Positions 1-5,994 of a DNA stretch of 8,227 nt are shown one piece after another. Source of the DNA: JAVZGQ01 sp038998365 (GTDB taxonomy: Archaea > Aenigmatarchaeota > Aenigmatarchaeia > CG10238-14 > SCSR01); NCBI GenBank assembly GCA_038998365.1, contig JAVZHJ010000033.1:1-8227 (forward strand). Reading direction: 5' to 3'. Positions within the stretch are counted from its first letter, which is position 1. Every line of letters begins with the position of its first letter. The translations under genes and the position numbers were made by a program. Below the pieces are notes generated by a model. The model was given only the letters and a program-made list of their open reading frames with translations, did not search any database and was not told the DNA's origin.

Positions 1-158
1 CTTCAACTCAATTTCAATCATCGTTAGCGAAGCTGCAAAGTTTCGTTTCTGATATCGGTGCTACCTTCTCAGGCAGGCTTAGCCACCCTCTCAAGGTGGA
101 CGGAACTTCCTCAGTCTTGCTTTGATGCAAGACCGAAGCTACCCAACCAGCTCGCCTA
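1..158 (-). ncRNA. rnpB: RNase P RNA, 5' part (runs off the left edge)
   Basis: This is the catalytic RNA of RNase P, which trims tRNA 5' leaders. Read on the minus strand, a 7-bp hairpin (GTCTTGC 127-133 with GCAAGAC 114-120 in plus coordinates, P3-like) directly precedes GAGGAAGTTCCGTCC (about 98-112). That matches the conserved CR-I/P4 element GAGGAAAGTCC with a small deviation. Two further hairpins follow: a CCACC/GGTGG stem, and a CTGCCT/AGGTAG stem closed by a GAGA loop. CAGAAACGAAAC (40-51) then resembles the archaeal CR-II/III block. The 3' half, including the P4 return strand and P1 closure, lies outside the window. The 5' end is estimated from a TATA box at 181-190. The gene follows rpsB on the same strand but appears to have its own promoter. 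Identity is seen from motif order; the exact ends are inferred. Confidence 0.85.
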
Positions 159-180
159 ATAATTTTTCTTAGAAAGAGTA

Positions 181-190
181 TTTATAATAC
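181..190 (-). promoter_or_regulatory. TATA box of the RNase P RNA gene
   Basis: On the minus strand this reads GTATTATAAA, centred about 25 bp before the first plausible base of the RNase P RNA (about 155-160). It begins only a few bases beyond the rpsB stop codon (194-196), so the RNA promoter fills almost the whole rpsB-rnpB spacer. Confidence 0.6.
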
Positions 191-193
191 TTT

Positions 194-784
194 CTATTCT
201 TCTTCAAACTCTTCAACTTTATATTTAAAATCTTTGTCAGATTTGATTTCTCCCCTTTCTTTCAAAATTTCTCTAGCAAGCAACCAAAGCAAAGTAGCCA
301 AAGCCTTTTTGCCTTTATTGTTTGCTGGAATTATCAAGTCAACATTTCTGGTTTCATTGAAACTGTTACATACAGCAACAACAGGGACCCTTGCTTTAGT
401 TGCTTCTTCCATGGCTTGAGAGTCAACTAAAGGATCCAAAACAAAAACAACATCAGCTTCTGTATACTTCTTGAAAGAAGGATTTGTTAAAGTTCCTGGC
501 AAAAATCTGCCAGTAAAGGCTTGGGCTCCTATTATTTCAGCAAATTTTTTTACTCCTTTCTGTATAGGGCTTTTCTTGCTAGCTACAATTATGTTTTTAC
601 ATCTAGCTAAAAATCTTGCAGCTATTCTTATCCTTTCATCTATTTTTCTTAAGTTAAGAATGGCAAGACCGTCTGGTCTTATTTTATAAATGAATTCTTT
701 CATATCTTTTGTTCTCAGTTTCATCCCCATATGTATGCCAGAAACTAAATACTGTTGTTTAGGCAAAAGAAGTTTAGTAGGCAT
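194..784 (-). CDS. rpsB: 30S ribosomal protein uS2 (archaeal S2)
   Basis: Small-subunit ribosomal protein S2, 196 aa, a normal length for archaeal uS2, which is shorter than the bacterial form. The sequence follows the family: YLVSGIHMG near the N-terminus, an IYKIRPDGLAILNLRKIDERI segment (about 32-52), FTGRFLPGTLTNP (about 90-102), the DVVFVLDPLVDSQAMEEA strand-helix (about 110-127), then VPVVAVCNSFNETRNVDLIIPANNKG, and an acidic C-terminal tail. The start ATG lies 4 bp after the PAC2 stop, with a weak GGTTGA ribosome-binding site overlapping that stop, so it is probably co-translated with the upstream PAC2 and nop10 genes. Downstream is RNase P RNA with its own promoter. Identity is very secure. 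Confidence 0.97.
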   Translation of the reverse strand: MPTKLLLPKQQYLVSGIHMGMKLRTKDMKEFIYKIRPDGLAILNLRKIDERIRIAARFLARCKNIIVASKKSPIQKGVKKFAEIIGAQAFTGRFLPGTLTNPSFKKYTEADVVFVLDPLVDSQAMEEATKARVPVVAVCNSFNETRNVDLIIPANNKGKKALATLLWLLAREILKERGEIKSDKDFKYKVEEFEEE

Positions 785-788
785 AAAA

Positions 789-1583
789 TCAACCTATATA
801 AGTGAGTTCTTCTTTCTTCCCAACTTTTTCTGGAGGTGCCATTAACTGACCTAAAGCCTTTCTTTGCACATCTTCCACCTTCTTTATCAGTTCTTCCATT
901 TCTCTCACTTTCTTCTCTAGCCTAGAAGTATCAATTTTTAAATTTAAAATCTTTGTTAAAACATTTAAAATTGCTTCTGCGCCTTTTGGATCAGGAATTA
1001 TGGGAAAACCTACAGTTTCTCCGAGCAAACAAACACCTTTCATCCCCCTTGCTTTACCAAGACCTACAAAAAGGCCAGATGCCCCAACTATAGTACCCAC
1101 TCTATTCACAGATTGAAAGTCAATCCCATATTTTTCATATTTCTTTATTAATTCTGGATCGCTAACCGTGCCTATAACTTTAGGTCTTTCTTTTTCCTCC
1201 CCTATGCTAAGGCCCGCCAAAGCAAAAATTTCTTTAACTCCTAGCTTTTGTAAAAAATCCAGTATTGTCTCCACTATTTCATAATGGCCTTCTGGATCTA
1301 TACTTTGGCTGTCTCCTATCAATAATACCAAATCTCTCTGATTTTTCTCTTTAGCTTTCCAATAGTAGAATTCATTCTTAAGCACATGAACAGCAGAATT
1401 TTCTTGCACTAGAACAAAAGGCATGAAATGAGAAGAAAAAAGCTCGGCAAATTTCTTTGCTTTTAATTCTTCAACCAAATAGCCAGCAGCAATTCTACCA
1501 ACATTTCCAATTCCAGGTAGACCTTCAACAAAAATCGGGTTTCTCAATTTTGGTTTTTCCAACTCAATTATTTTGGTTACCAT
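789..1583 (-). CDS. PAC2 family protein (proteasome assembly chaperone-like)
   Basis: 264 aa, the usual length for archaeal PAC2 proteins. The family is related to eukaryotic proteasome assembly chaperones (PAC1/PAC2), and archaeal members such as PbaB assist proteasome complexes; an exact role here is inferred. Seen in the sequence: the glycine-rich N-terminal motif VEGLPGIGNVGRIAAGYLVEEL (about 19-40), LIGDSQSIDPEGHYEIVETIL (about 88-108), FALAGLSIGEE (about 120-130), and a conserved C-terminal block GLFVGLGKARGMKGVCLLGETVGFPIIPDPKGA (about 170-202). A charged helical tail (about 217-245, heptad-like LEKKVREMEELIKKVEDV) is probably a coiled coil. It lies 44 bp after nop10 and 4 bp before rpsB. 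The spacer upstream contains an inverted repeat at 1591-1623. The order aIF2-alpha, nop10, PAC2 is common in archaea, which supports the call. Confidence 0.9.
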   Translation of the reverse strand: MVTKIIELEKPKLRNPIFVEGLPGIGNVGRIAAGYLVEELKAKKFAELFSSHFMPFVLVQENSAVHVLKNEFYYWKAKEKNQRDLVLLIGDSQSIDPEGHYEIVETILDFLQKLGVKEIFALAGLSIGEEKERPKVIGTVSDPELIKKYEKYGIDFQSVNRVGTIVGASGLFVGLGKARGMKGVCLLGETVGFPIIPDPKGAEAILNVLTKILNLKIDTSRLEKKVREMEELIKKVEDVQRKALGQLMAPPEKVGKKEELTYIG

Positions 1584-1590
1584 ATACTCA

Positions 1591-1623
1591 CAATATTAGT
1601 TAGCATTTGACTAATAAATATTG
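1591..1623. repeat. Imperfect inverted repeat in the nop10-PAC2 spacer
   Basis: Two 13-bp arms, CAATATTAGTTAG (1591-1603) and CTAATAAATATTG (1611-1623), match as reverse complements at 11 of 13 positions around a 7-base spacer. The element nearly fills the 44-bp spacer between the nop10 stop and the PAC2 start. It could be an operator, an RNA hairpin affecting PAC2/rpsB expression, or chance in AT-rich DNA. Confidence 0.5.
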
Positions 1624-1627
1624 CTTT

Positions 1628-1786
1628 TTATTTGGAAAGTTCTAAAAGGGCTTTCCTTCTGTATTCCCCAAACTTATCCTGAGGAGAAAATTTAGGCGGA
1701 TGTGGAAATATGGTTTTATTTCCACATTTTGGGCAATTTTCTTTGAAAGTGTAGGTTTTACAATTCAAACATTTCCTTATTTTCAT
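1628..1786 (-). CDS. nop10: H/ACA RNP component Nop10
   Basis: 52-aa protein, typical for archaeal Nop10. It is the small zinc-ribbon subunit that binds Cbf5 in the H/ACA guide ribonucleoprotein performing RNA-guided pseudouridylation of rRNA. The translation begins MKIRKCLNCKTYTFKENCPK and shows the two zinc-binding pairs C6-x2-C9 and C18-x2-C21. These are followed by the signature ATG-independent core TIFPHPPKFSPQDKFGEYRR (about 25-44), which includes the conserved P-P-K/R-FSP-D-K-YR elements that wrap around Cbf5. It ends ALLELSK. It starts only 23 bp from the oppositely oriented membrane-protein gene, so the two promoters must overlap; it is followed by PAC2 on the same strand. Identity is very secure despite the small size. 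Confidence 0.96.
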   Translation of the reverse strand: MKIRKCLNCKTYTFKENCPKCGNKTIFPHPPKFSPQDKFGEYRRKALLELSK

Positions 1787-1809
1787 AATTATTTATTTCT
1801 TTATTCCAA

Positions 1810-2133
1810 ATGAAAAATATGAATTTCTTTTTATTGTTTCTTGGTTTAATAGACGCATGTGGAGCTATAATTCTTTACTTTGGCTCAAGTTTTCCTTTTA
1901 TAGGGGCTTTTGTAATTTATTTTGCTTACATGATTTTGGTAAAGGGTTTAATATCAATTTTCACAAGCTTCCCACTTGGTTATTTTGATTGGATGGGAAT
2001 TTTAGATGTGATAGCAGGAATTTGTTTGATCCTTATTTCTTACGGTATGAATTACCAAATATTTAGCATTTTTTCTTTGATTTACATTTTCAAAGCAATT
2101 TATGTTTTAACAAGAACAATTTTCAACTTTTAA
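1810..2133 (+). CDS. Small four-helix membrane protein, function unknown
   Basis: 107 aa, almost entirely hydrophobic, with about four predicted membrane segments: roughly 5-25 (FFLLFLGLIDACGAIILYFG), 28-52 (FPFIGAFVIYFAYMILVKGLI), 62-80 (MGILDVIAGICLILISYG) and 84-103 (FSIFSLIYIFKAIYVLT). No cleavable signal or catalytic motif is visible; one acidic residue sits inside each of the first and third helices (D15, D65). It is not assignable to a family by eye. A TATA-like AATTATTTATTTC lies about 15-25 bp upstream, suggesting a leaderless mRNA. The gene is divergent from nop10 (23 bp between start codons), and its last 11 bp overlap the 3' end of aIF2-alpha on the other strand. It therefore interrupts an otherwise familiar aIF2-alpha/nop10/PAC2 gene order. 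Confidence 0.8.
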   Translation: MKNMNFFLLFLGLIDACGAIILYFGSSFPFIGAFVIYFAYMILVKGLISIFTSFPLGYFDWMGILDVIAGICLILISYGMNYQIFSIFSLIYIFKAIYVLTRTIFNF

Positions 2134-2899
2134 TAAGCTTGAATTTACCTTCACCTTCAAATTTTTCAATTTTCTTACAAATTTCTTCAAGCTCTTTAGT
2201 CAACTTTTTTTCCAAAGCTTTTGGATCTTTTCCCTTTATTTCAACTCTATACTTGCCTGCAGAGATGTATTTAACAACTGCTCCAGTATTTTTAGAAAGC
2301 TCTGTAAGCAATTCTTTAATTTTCTTTATACCATCTTTTGCAAAACTCTTGAGCTCAAGCTCAGCTTTGATTTCGAATTCTTTTTCCCTTAAGCTTTCTT
2401 CTGCAGTTTTTGCTATTGCTTCAACCCACCTTTCATTTATCCCTTGCTTAATCAATTCTTCTTTCGATTTTTTTGCAACTTCAAAAGCTGTAGACAAATC
2501 ACCAAATTTTTCTTGAAGCAAAAAGCCAACTTCTTCATAAGCCTGGTCCAAATTTTTGCCAAGCTCTTTTGCAGCTTGTTCCAAAAGCTTTTCAGCTCGT
2601 TGCTCTTTCCTAAAAGCATTCATCTTTTCTTTTTCATCTTGCTTGCTCACTCTCTTCAAGCTCAAGTTCACAAAATTCTTCTGATAGTCTATCTTGATGA
2701 CTTTAGCAACATACTGTTTGTTTATTTTTACGAAATCGCGAATATCATGAACCCACTTGCCAGCAACTTCTGTCACATGAATCATGCCTTCAACTTCAGG
2801 ATATTCAACAAGTTTGCACCAAGCAGCATATGGAGTCAGCTTTTCCACAGTAACCAAAACAAATTCACTCCACTGAGGCAAACCTTTCTTTCTTACCAT
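2123..2899 (-). CDS. eif2a: Translation initiation factor aIF2, alpha subunit
   Basis: Alpha subunit of the heterotrimeric archaeal aIF2, which brings initiator Met-tRNA to the 30S subunit. From the chosen start it is 258 aa, within the family range. The N-terminal S1/OB domain (about 1-80) contains GMIHVTEVAGKWVHDIRDFVKINKQYVAKV and ends with the DYQKNFVNLSLKRVS element. A helical middle domain (about 85-170) and a C-terminal alpha/beta domain follow, with KYISAGKYRVEIKGKDPKALEKKL, the gamma-subunit-binding region. The frame stays open upstream to 2950. The internal ATG at 2899 is preferred because MVRKKGLPQWSEFVLVTV matches the family N-terminus (P-x-x-G-E/S-x-V-x-x-T-V), and an AT-rich TATA-like stretch lies about 25-33 bp upstream. 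Its 3' end overlaps the membrane-protein gene by 11 bp. Confidence 0.95.
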   Translation of the reverse strand: MVRKKGLPQWSEFVLVTVEKLTPYAAWCKLVEYPEVEGMIHVTEVAGKWVHDIRDFVKINKQYVAKVIKIDYQKNFVNLSLKRVSKQDEKEKMNAFRKEQRAEKLLEQAAKELGKNLDQAYEEVGFLLQEKFGDLSTAFEVAKKSKEELIKQGINERWVEAIAKTAEESLREKEFEIKAELELKSFAKDGIKKIKELLTELSKNTGAVVKYISAGKYRVEIKGKDPKALEKKLTKELEEICKKIEKFEGEGKFKLIKS

Positions 2900-2950
2900 A
2901 CTAATACTAAATAGAATAAAGTAATTAAAGTTTGTTGTTCTATTAGCCAC

Positions 2951-3177
2951 GGCTTATAAAATTTTGCATTAAAATTTCAAGTAATGGTAAATTGCTTGAG
3001 AAGAGAAAGTCTGAAATCAAAATATTTTTTGAAGTTGAGTTGATGATAAACCCAATTGTTTTTAATAGATTCACAAATGATTGTATAGTTTAAGATTTCA
3101 TTGGCAATATTTCTTATAGTGATGCAAGAACAAGAGAGTGATGCAGCAACTAATTTAATTTATTTTTAGTTTAAAGG
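2951..3177. other. Intergenic stretch without a supportable gene
   Basis: This is AT-rich DNA between aIF2-alpha and tRNA-Leu. Each strand has one frame open for about 45-60 codons and reading somewhat protein-like, for example a minus frame containing IRNIANEILNYTIICES. Neither has an ATG, GTG or TTG in a useful place. The region may be a decayed gene or plain spacer. No hairpin, repeat or RNA gene was recognised. Confidence 0.4.
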
Positions 3178-3263
3178 TGCAGGGGGTGGGATTTGAACCC
3201 ACGAAGGCACTAAGCCACGAGGTCCTAAGCCTCGCGCGATTGACCAGACTACGCGACCCCTGC
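3178..3263 (-). tRNA. tRNA-Leu (anticodon TAG)
   Basis: 86-nt class II tRNA. On the minus strand: acceptor GCAGGGG/CCCCTGC, D-stem GCG/CGC with GG in the loop, anticodon stem CGAGG/CCTCG, and loop CTTAGGA giving anticodon TAG at 34-36. A 15-nt variable arm (TGGCTTAGTGCCTTC) is typical of leucine tRNAs. The T-arm is GTGGG-TTCAAAT-CCCAC and the discriminator is A. No intron is seen. The genome continues CCT after the discriminator, so the CCA tail is not encoded and must be added after transcription. It probably reads CUN codons, chiefly CUA. A TATA-like element sits 24 bp upstream. Confidence 0.97.
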
Positions 3264-3280
3264 AATATTTGATAAGCCTT

Positions 3281-3293
3281 CCATAAATTAAAT
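3281..3293 (-). promoter_or_regulatory. TATA box of tRNA-Leu
   Basis: Minus-strand ATTTAATTTATGG is centred about 24 bp before the mature tRNA 5' end at 3263, the expected archaeal distance for a tRNA promoter. Confidence 0.5.
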
Positions 3294-3333
3294 CTTTGAT
3301 GTTTTTTTATTCTAAAGCCAAAAAAAACTATTT

Positions 3334-4323
3334 ATGAAAAATTTAATCAAAATTCCAAAAGATGCAGAGCTTCCTTTGATAGGCTTAGTTCAAATTGGAA
3401 TAATTGACAGAGGCACAAATCTTCTGCAAATAAGACCAACTTCAATTTGCAATTTGAACTGCATTTTTTGCAGTACAGATGCTGGCCCATTTTCAAAATA
3501 TCATGTTTGTGAATATTTGGTTGAAAATCAATACTTGATTGATTGGCTTAGGGAAGTGATAAAATTCAAAGGCAAAATTCACGCTTTTTTAGATTCTGTT
3601 GGTGAAATCTTAACACATCCAAAAATTCTTGACTTGATTTCAGAAATTTCTCAGCTTGAAGGCGTGGAAAGTGTTGCAATAGAAACAAATGGAACTTTGC
3701 TTAACGAAGAAATGGTGAAAGAAATGGAAGAATTGAAGCTCGCAAGAATAAACCTTTCTCTTCATGCCTTAGACGAAGAGCTAAACAAAAAATTGGTTGG
3801 GTGTCAAGAATATAGCACAAAAAGAATTTTGGAGCTAATTAAATTCATCTCGGGTAGCAAGATTGATTTGACTTTAACTCCTGTTTGGGTTCCGGGTTTG
3901 AATGATCAGGAAATCCCAAAAATCATAAATTTTGCCAAGAGAACGATAAAGAACAAAAAATTCCCAATTTTGGGAATTCAAAAATATGAAGCCCATAAAT
4001 TTGGAAGGAAACCTAAGGGAGTGAAACAAATTTCTTGGTTCAATTTCTACAAGCAACTTGAAAAATGGGAAAGAGAATTTAATGTTAGGCTCAAGCTTCA
4101 ACCTTCAGATTTTGGGATAAAGAAAGTCAGTCAGCTGCCAGTTCAATTCAAAGTTGGTGAAAAAGCTTTGGTTGAAATTAGAGCTCAAGGCTGGATGGAA
4201 AATGAAATGATAGCAATAGCAAGACAAAGAAGCATAACTGTCGTGAATTGTAAGGCAAGCTTGGGCAAGCTTCTTAAAGTAAGAATTTTAAGAAACGCGG
4301 ACAATATCTACATTGCGAGATAA
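3334..4323 (+). CDS. Radical SAM protein with C-terminal TRAM domain (COG2100-like)
   Basis: 329 aa. The radical SAM cluster motif C-x3-C-x2-C is present as CNLNCIFC (C39, C43, C46) and should bind the 4Fe-4S cluster that cleaves S-adenosylmethionine. Other elements of the fold follow: DSVGE (88-91, GGE-like), ETNGTLL (117-123), INLSLHALDEEL (139-150) and LTPVWVPGLND (181-191). The last 60 residues (about 270-329: VGEKALVEIRAQG, ending DNIYIAR) look like a TRAM domain, a beta-barrel that binds RNA in tRNA methylthiotransferases. Its usual architecture and length resemble the archaeal COG2100 group, whose reaction I cannot state. The methylthiotransferase N-terminal domain is absent, so it is not a classic MiaB/e-MTTase. 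It is followed with no gap by an RNA methylase, which supports an RNA-modification role (inference). The start ATG is preceded by an AT-rich region and no clear Shine-Dalgarno. Confidence 0.8.
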   Translation: MKNLIKIPKDAELPLIGLVQIGIIDRGTNLLQIRPTSICNLNCIFCSTDAGPFSKYHVCEYLVENQYLIDWLREVIKFKGKIHAFLDSVGEILTHPKILDLISEISQLEGVESVAIETNGTLLNEEMVKEMEELKLARINLSLHALDEELNKKLVGCQEYSTKRILELIKFISGSKIDLTLTPVWVPGLNDQEIPKIINFAKRTIKNKKFPILGIQKYEAHKFGRKPKGVKQISWFNFYKQLEKWEREFNVRLKLQPSDFGIKKVSQLPVQFKVGEKALVEIRAQGWMENEMIAIARQRSITVVNCKASLGKLLKVRILRNADNIYIAR

Positions 4324-4944
4324 ATGAAAAAAGAGCTTGAGCTTTTGCTCTCTCAGCTTAAGCCTTTGGAAAAACCAAAAATCAAACTTGAACAATATAC
4401 AATACCAGCAGACTTAGCAGCAGAGATTTTGAACCTTGCTTTTTTATCAAATGACATTAAGGGCAAGAGAGTGGTTGATTTTGGTTGTGGGAGTGGAAGG
4501 CTTGCTATAGGGGCAGCTTTGCTTGAAGCCAAAAAAGTCATAGGGATAGATATTGATGAAGATGCTATCAAGCAAGCTAAAGAAAATTTGAAAACTGCTG
4601 AAAATTTAACTGGAAGAAAGCTGAAAGTAAAATTTGTTTGTTGTGATGTAGAAAAATGGAAGGGCAATTGCCACACAGTTTTGCAGAATCCACCTTTTGG
4701 GATAAAGGGAATTTACAGCGACAAGATATTTCTAGAGAAAGCTTTAACTTCTGCCAAAAAAATTTATTCTCTACATAGAAACGGGAGAAAAGAAACACGA
4801 GATTTCATCATTAAATTTGTTTCTGAGAGAGGAGGTAAAATTGAAAATATAATTAAATTTAAGTTTTTCTTGCCTTACACTTTCAAGTTTCATAAGAGGC
4901 CGAAGCTGAGATTTGATGTTGATCTTTATGTGATAAGTCATTAA
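4324..4944 (+). CDS. METTL5-like RNA N6-adenine methyltransferase (COG2263)
   Basis: 206 aa class I SAM-dependent methyltransferase. Seen: LEQYTIPADLAAEIL (22-36), the N-terminal signature of METTL5/COG2263 proteins; VVDFGCGSGRLAIGA (50-64), the SAM-binding motif I; VIGIDIDEDAI (72-82), the acidic motif II; and QNPPFG (121-126), the NPPF catalytic motif of base N6-adenine or related amino-methylases. A C-terminal FKFHKRPKLRFDVDLY (187-202) is equivalent to the family's FHKK/VD block. Eukaryotic METTL5 makes m6A in 18S rRNA with TRMT112; an archaeal rRNA target is inferred. Its ATG follows directly after the TAA of the radical SAM gene, so the two are almost certainly translationally coupled. 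A short T-run after the stop may end the transcript. The last 62 bp are overlapped antisense by a possible small gene. Confidence 0.9.
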   Translation: MKKELELLLSQLKPLEKPKIKLEQYTIPADLAAEILNLAFLSNDIKGKRVVDFGCGSGRLAIGAALLEAKKVIGIDIDEDAIKQAKENLKTAENLTGRKLKVKFVCCDVEKWKGNCHTVLQNPPFGIKGIYSDKIFLEKALTSAKKIYSLHRNGRKETRDFIIKFVSERGGKIENIIKFKFFLPYTFKFHKRPKLRFDVDLYVISH

Positions 4945-5113
4945 ATTTTTTATAAGTGGGGCAAGATTCACAAGATGGTTTGAAGATCAAAATGAGAAAG
5001 CGATGGGGCCAATAGTCACATTCTTCACACTTTGTATAGAGATAAGGACAACCCCCTAATAACATTCTAATCTTCAATTTAATTCTAATTAATTCCTTTA
5101 ATTTGTATCTCAT
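4883..5113 (-). CDS. Possible small cysteine-rich (zinc-binding) protein
   Basis: 76-aa frame, not recognised. The N-terminus is strongly basic (MRYKLKELIRIKLKIR). It is followed by C22-x6-C29-x2-C32 (GGCPYLYTKCEECDYWPH) and later C48-x2-C51 (SCESCPTYKKF), a spacing compatible with a zinc ribbon or knuckle. The last 20 or so codons lie antisense to the 3' end of the METTL5-like gene and look like ordinary shadow sequence, so the true protein may have acquired its stop there. A TATA-like TTTAAATAAAA (5141-5151) lies about 33 bp upstream of the ATG, as expected for a leaderless archaeal transcript. It is the only candidate gene in the 227-bp spacer. The cysteine pairs argue for a real gene; the missing ribosome-binding site and antisense overlap argue against. 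Confidence 0.4.
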   Translation of the reverse strand: MRYKLKELIRIKLKIRMLLGGCPYLYTKCEECDYWPHRFLILIFKPSCESCPTYKKFNDLSHKDQHQISASASYET

Positions 5114-5140
5114 TATTAAAATTTGTTTCTATGTAAAATT

Positions 5141-5151
5141 TTTTATTTAAA
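5141..5151. promoter_or_regulatory. Shared TATA-like element between two divergent starts
   Basis: TTTTATTTAAA reads as a usable TATA box in both directions. It is centred about 26 bp before the endonuclease ATG (5172) and about 33 bp before the ATG of the small cysteine-rich frame (5113). A short GC-rich ACCCGGGGTG follows on the endonuclease side; its GGGGTG may serve as a weak Shine-Dalgarno. Confidence 0.4.
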
Positions 5152-5171
5152 CCCGGGGTGTAGTATTAAAT

Positions 5172-5921
5172 ATGAAAAGATTATTACCAAAAGAAAAAGA
5201 AATTATTAAAAAATTAGCCAGAAGAGGATTAAGTATTAATTCTATTTGTAAAAAAATCAAGTTGAAAAAATCGACTGTTTATTATTGGTTTAGAAAATTT
5301 GTTGGTAAAAAAATAAGGAAAGTCAAGATTAATGAAGATTTAGAAGAAGAAATAGGTGAAATTATAGGAGCTTTTGCTGGAGATGGTAATTTTTACCTTG
5401 ATAAAAATTACCAGTACAAAATAAGGTTCTACCTTTCTGGAGATGAGAAACAATATGCAATGAGTTTAATTGAAAAATTGAAAAAAGTCTACGGAAAAGT
5501 TGCAACTCTAATGACCTATAAAAATGTTATAATAGTTCAAATTATTGGAAAGGATATAATCAGTCATTTCAATAAATTTATAACTTGGAACGACAAAAAA
5601 ACTTATACTGTTAAATTATTGAATAGTCCTAAAGAATATTCAACCAAATTTCTTAAAGGTTTTTGTAGAGGCCTTTTCGATACAGACGGATGGATTAACA
5701 AAAACAATCTTATGATAAATTGCTATTCAGATGAATTAATGAAAAATTTATCTGAATCATTGAACATCCTTAATATACCCCACATCTTGACAATTTGGAA
5801 AAGAAAAAACAAAGAACAACACTTTGCAATTTTTTTAAATAATGAAAATACAGTAAAATTCTTTAAAACAATTGGATCTTCAAATCCTAAAAGAAAAATG
5901 CGTGCCCCCACAGGGATTTGA
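5172..5921 (+). CDS. LAGLIDADG homing endonuclease with N-terminal helix-turn-helix
   Basis: 249 aa. Residues 1-45 form a basic helix-turn-helix (LPKEKEIIKKLARRGLSINS, then KSTVYYWFRKF), as in resolvase- or transposase-type DNA-binding heads. Two LAGLIDADG helices follow: IGAFAGDGNF (65-74, acidic D71) and FCRGLFDTDGWI (164-175, D170/D172). It is therefore a single-chain, two-motif nuclease that should cut a long asymmetric DNA site. It is not inside an intron or intein; it is free-standing. The stop codon lies within the T-loop of the oppositely oriented tRNA-Glu gene, so its last six residues (RAPTGI) are encoded by the complement of the tRNA acceptor and T-stem. Its codons (ATT, AAA, TTA-rich) are more AT-biased than those of neighbours, consistent with recent transfer. 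Both acidic catalytic residues are intact, so it may be active. Confidence 0.88.
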   Translation: MKRLLPKEKEIIKKLARRGLSINSICKKIKLKKSTVYYWFRKFVGKKIRKVKINEDLEEEIGEIIGAFAGDGNFYLDKNYQYKIRFYLSGDEKQYAMSLIEKLKKVYGKVATLMTYKNVIIVQIIGKDIISHFNKFITWNDKKTYTVKLLNSPKEYSTKFLKGFCRGLFDTDGWINKNNLMINCYSDELMKNLSESLNILNIPHILTIWKRKNKEQHFAIFLNNENTVKFFKTIGSSNPKRKMRAPTGI

Positions 5922-5937
5922 ACCCTGGTCTGCTGCT

Positions 5938-5949
5938 TTTCCCGTCTAT
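5938..5949 (-). other. Anticodon-loop intron of tRNA-Glu (12 nt)
   Basis: The 19-nt anticodon loop becomes 7 nt when 12 nt are removed at the canonical 37/38 site. TTCT (32-35) pairs with GGGA through two G-U pairs, with 3-nt bulges CGA and AAA and a 5-nt loop TAGAC. An alternative cut one base earlier (5939-5950) would leave A37 instead of G37. Confidence 0.75.
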
Positions 5950-5965
5950 CGAGAAGCAGCCATCC

Positions 5966-5994
5966 TATCGGTTCAAAATTTAGAGATTTTCGGT
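5966..5994 (-). other. D-loop intron of tRNA-Glu (28-29 nt)
   Basis: A relaxed bulge-helix-bulge can be drawn. Exon CGGT (5997-6000) pairs with intron ACCG (5969-5972). The 3-nt bulges are TAA on the 5' side and ATA on the 3' side. CC/GG pair outside (6001-6002 with 5964-5965), and an AAA/TTT-containing inner stem is topped by an AT-rich loop. The bulge rule predicts an intron 5967-5994; a 12-nt D-loop predicts 5966-5994. The site is a non-canonical intron position (about 20-22). Confidence 0.7.

Noticed and set aside
2139..2914. Two long plus-strand frames opposite aIF2-alpha
   Set aside because: They are Ser/Phe/Leu-rich shadows of a Lys/Glu-rich gene and have no independent motifs.
2900..2950. 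Seventeen-codon N-terminal extension of aIF2-alpha starting at 2950
   Set aside because: The extra residues (MANRTTNFNYFILFSIS) do not fit the family, whose N-terminus begins at the internal MVRKKGLPQW. The extension region looks like promoter DNA.
2951..3177. Protein-like open frames of about 45-60 codons on both strands
   Set aside because: Neither has a usable start codon or ribosome site, they overlap each other antisense, and no family is recognisable. They could be decayed coding sequence but this cannot be supported.
5903..5930. Possible att duplication of the tRNA-Glu 3' end flanking the endonuclease
   Set aside because: No second copy of the acceptor/T-arm sequence was found upstream of 5172, and no integrase is present.
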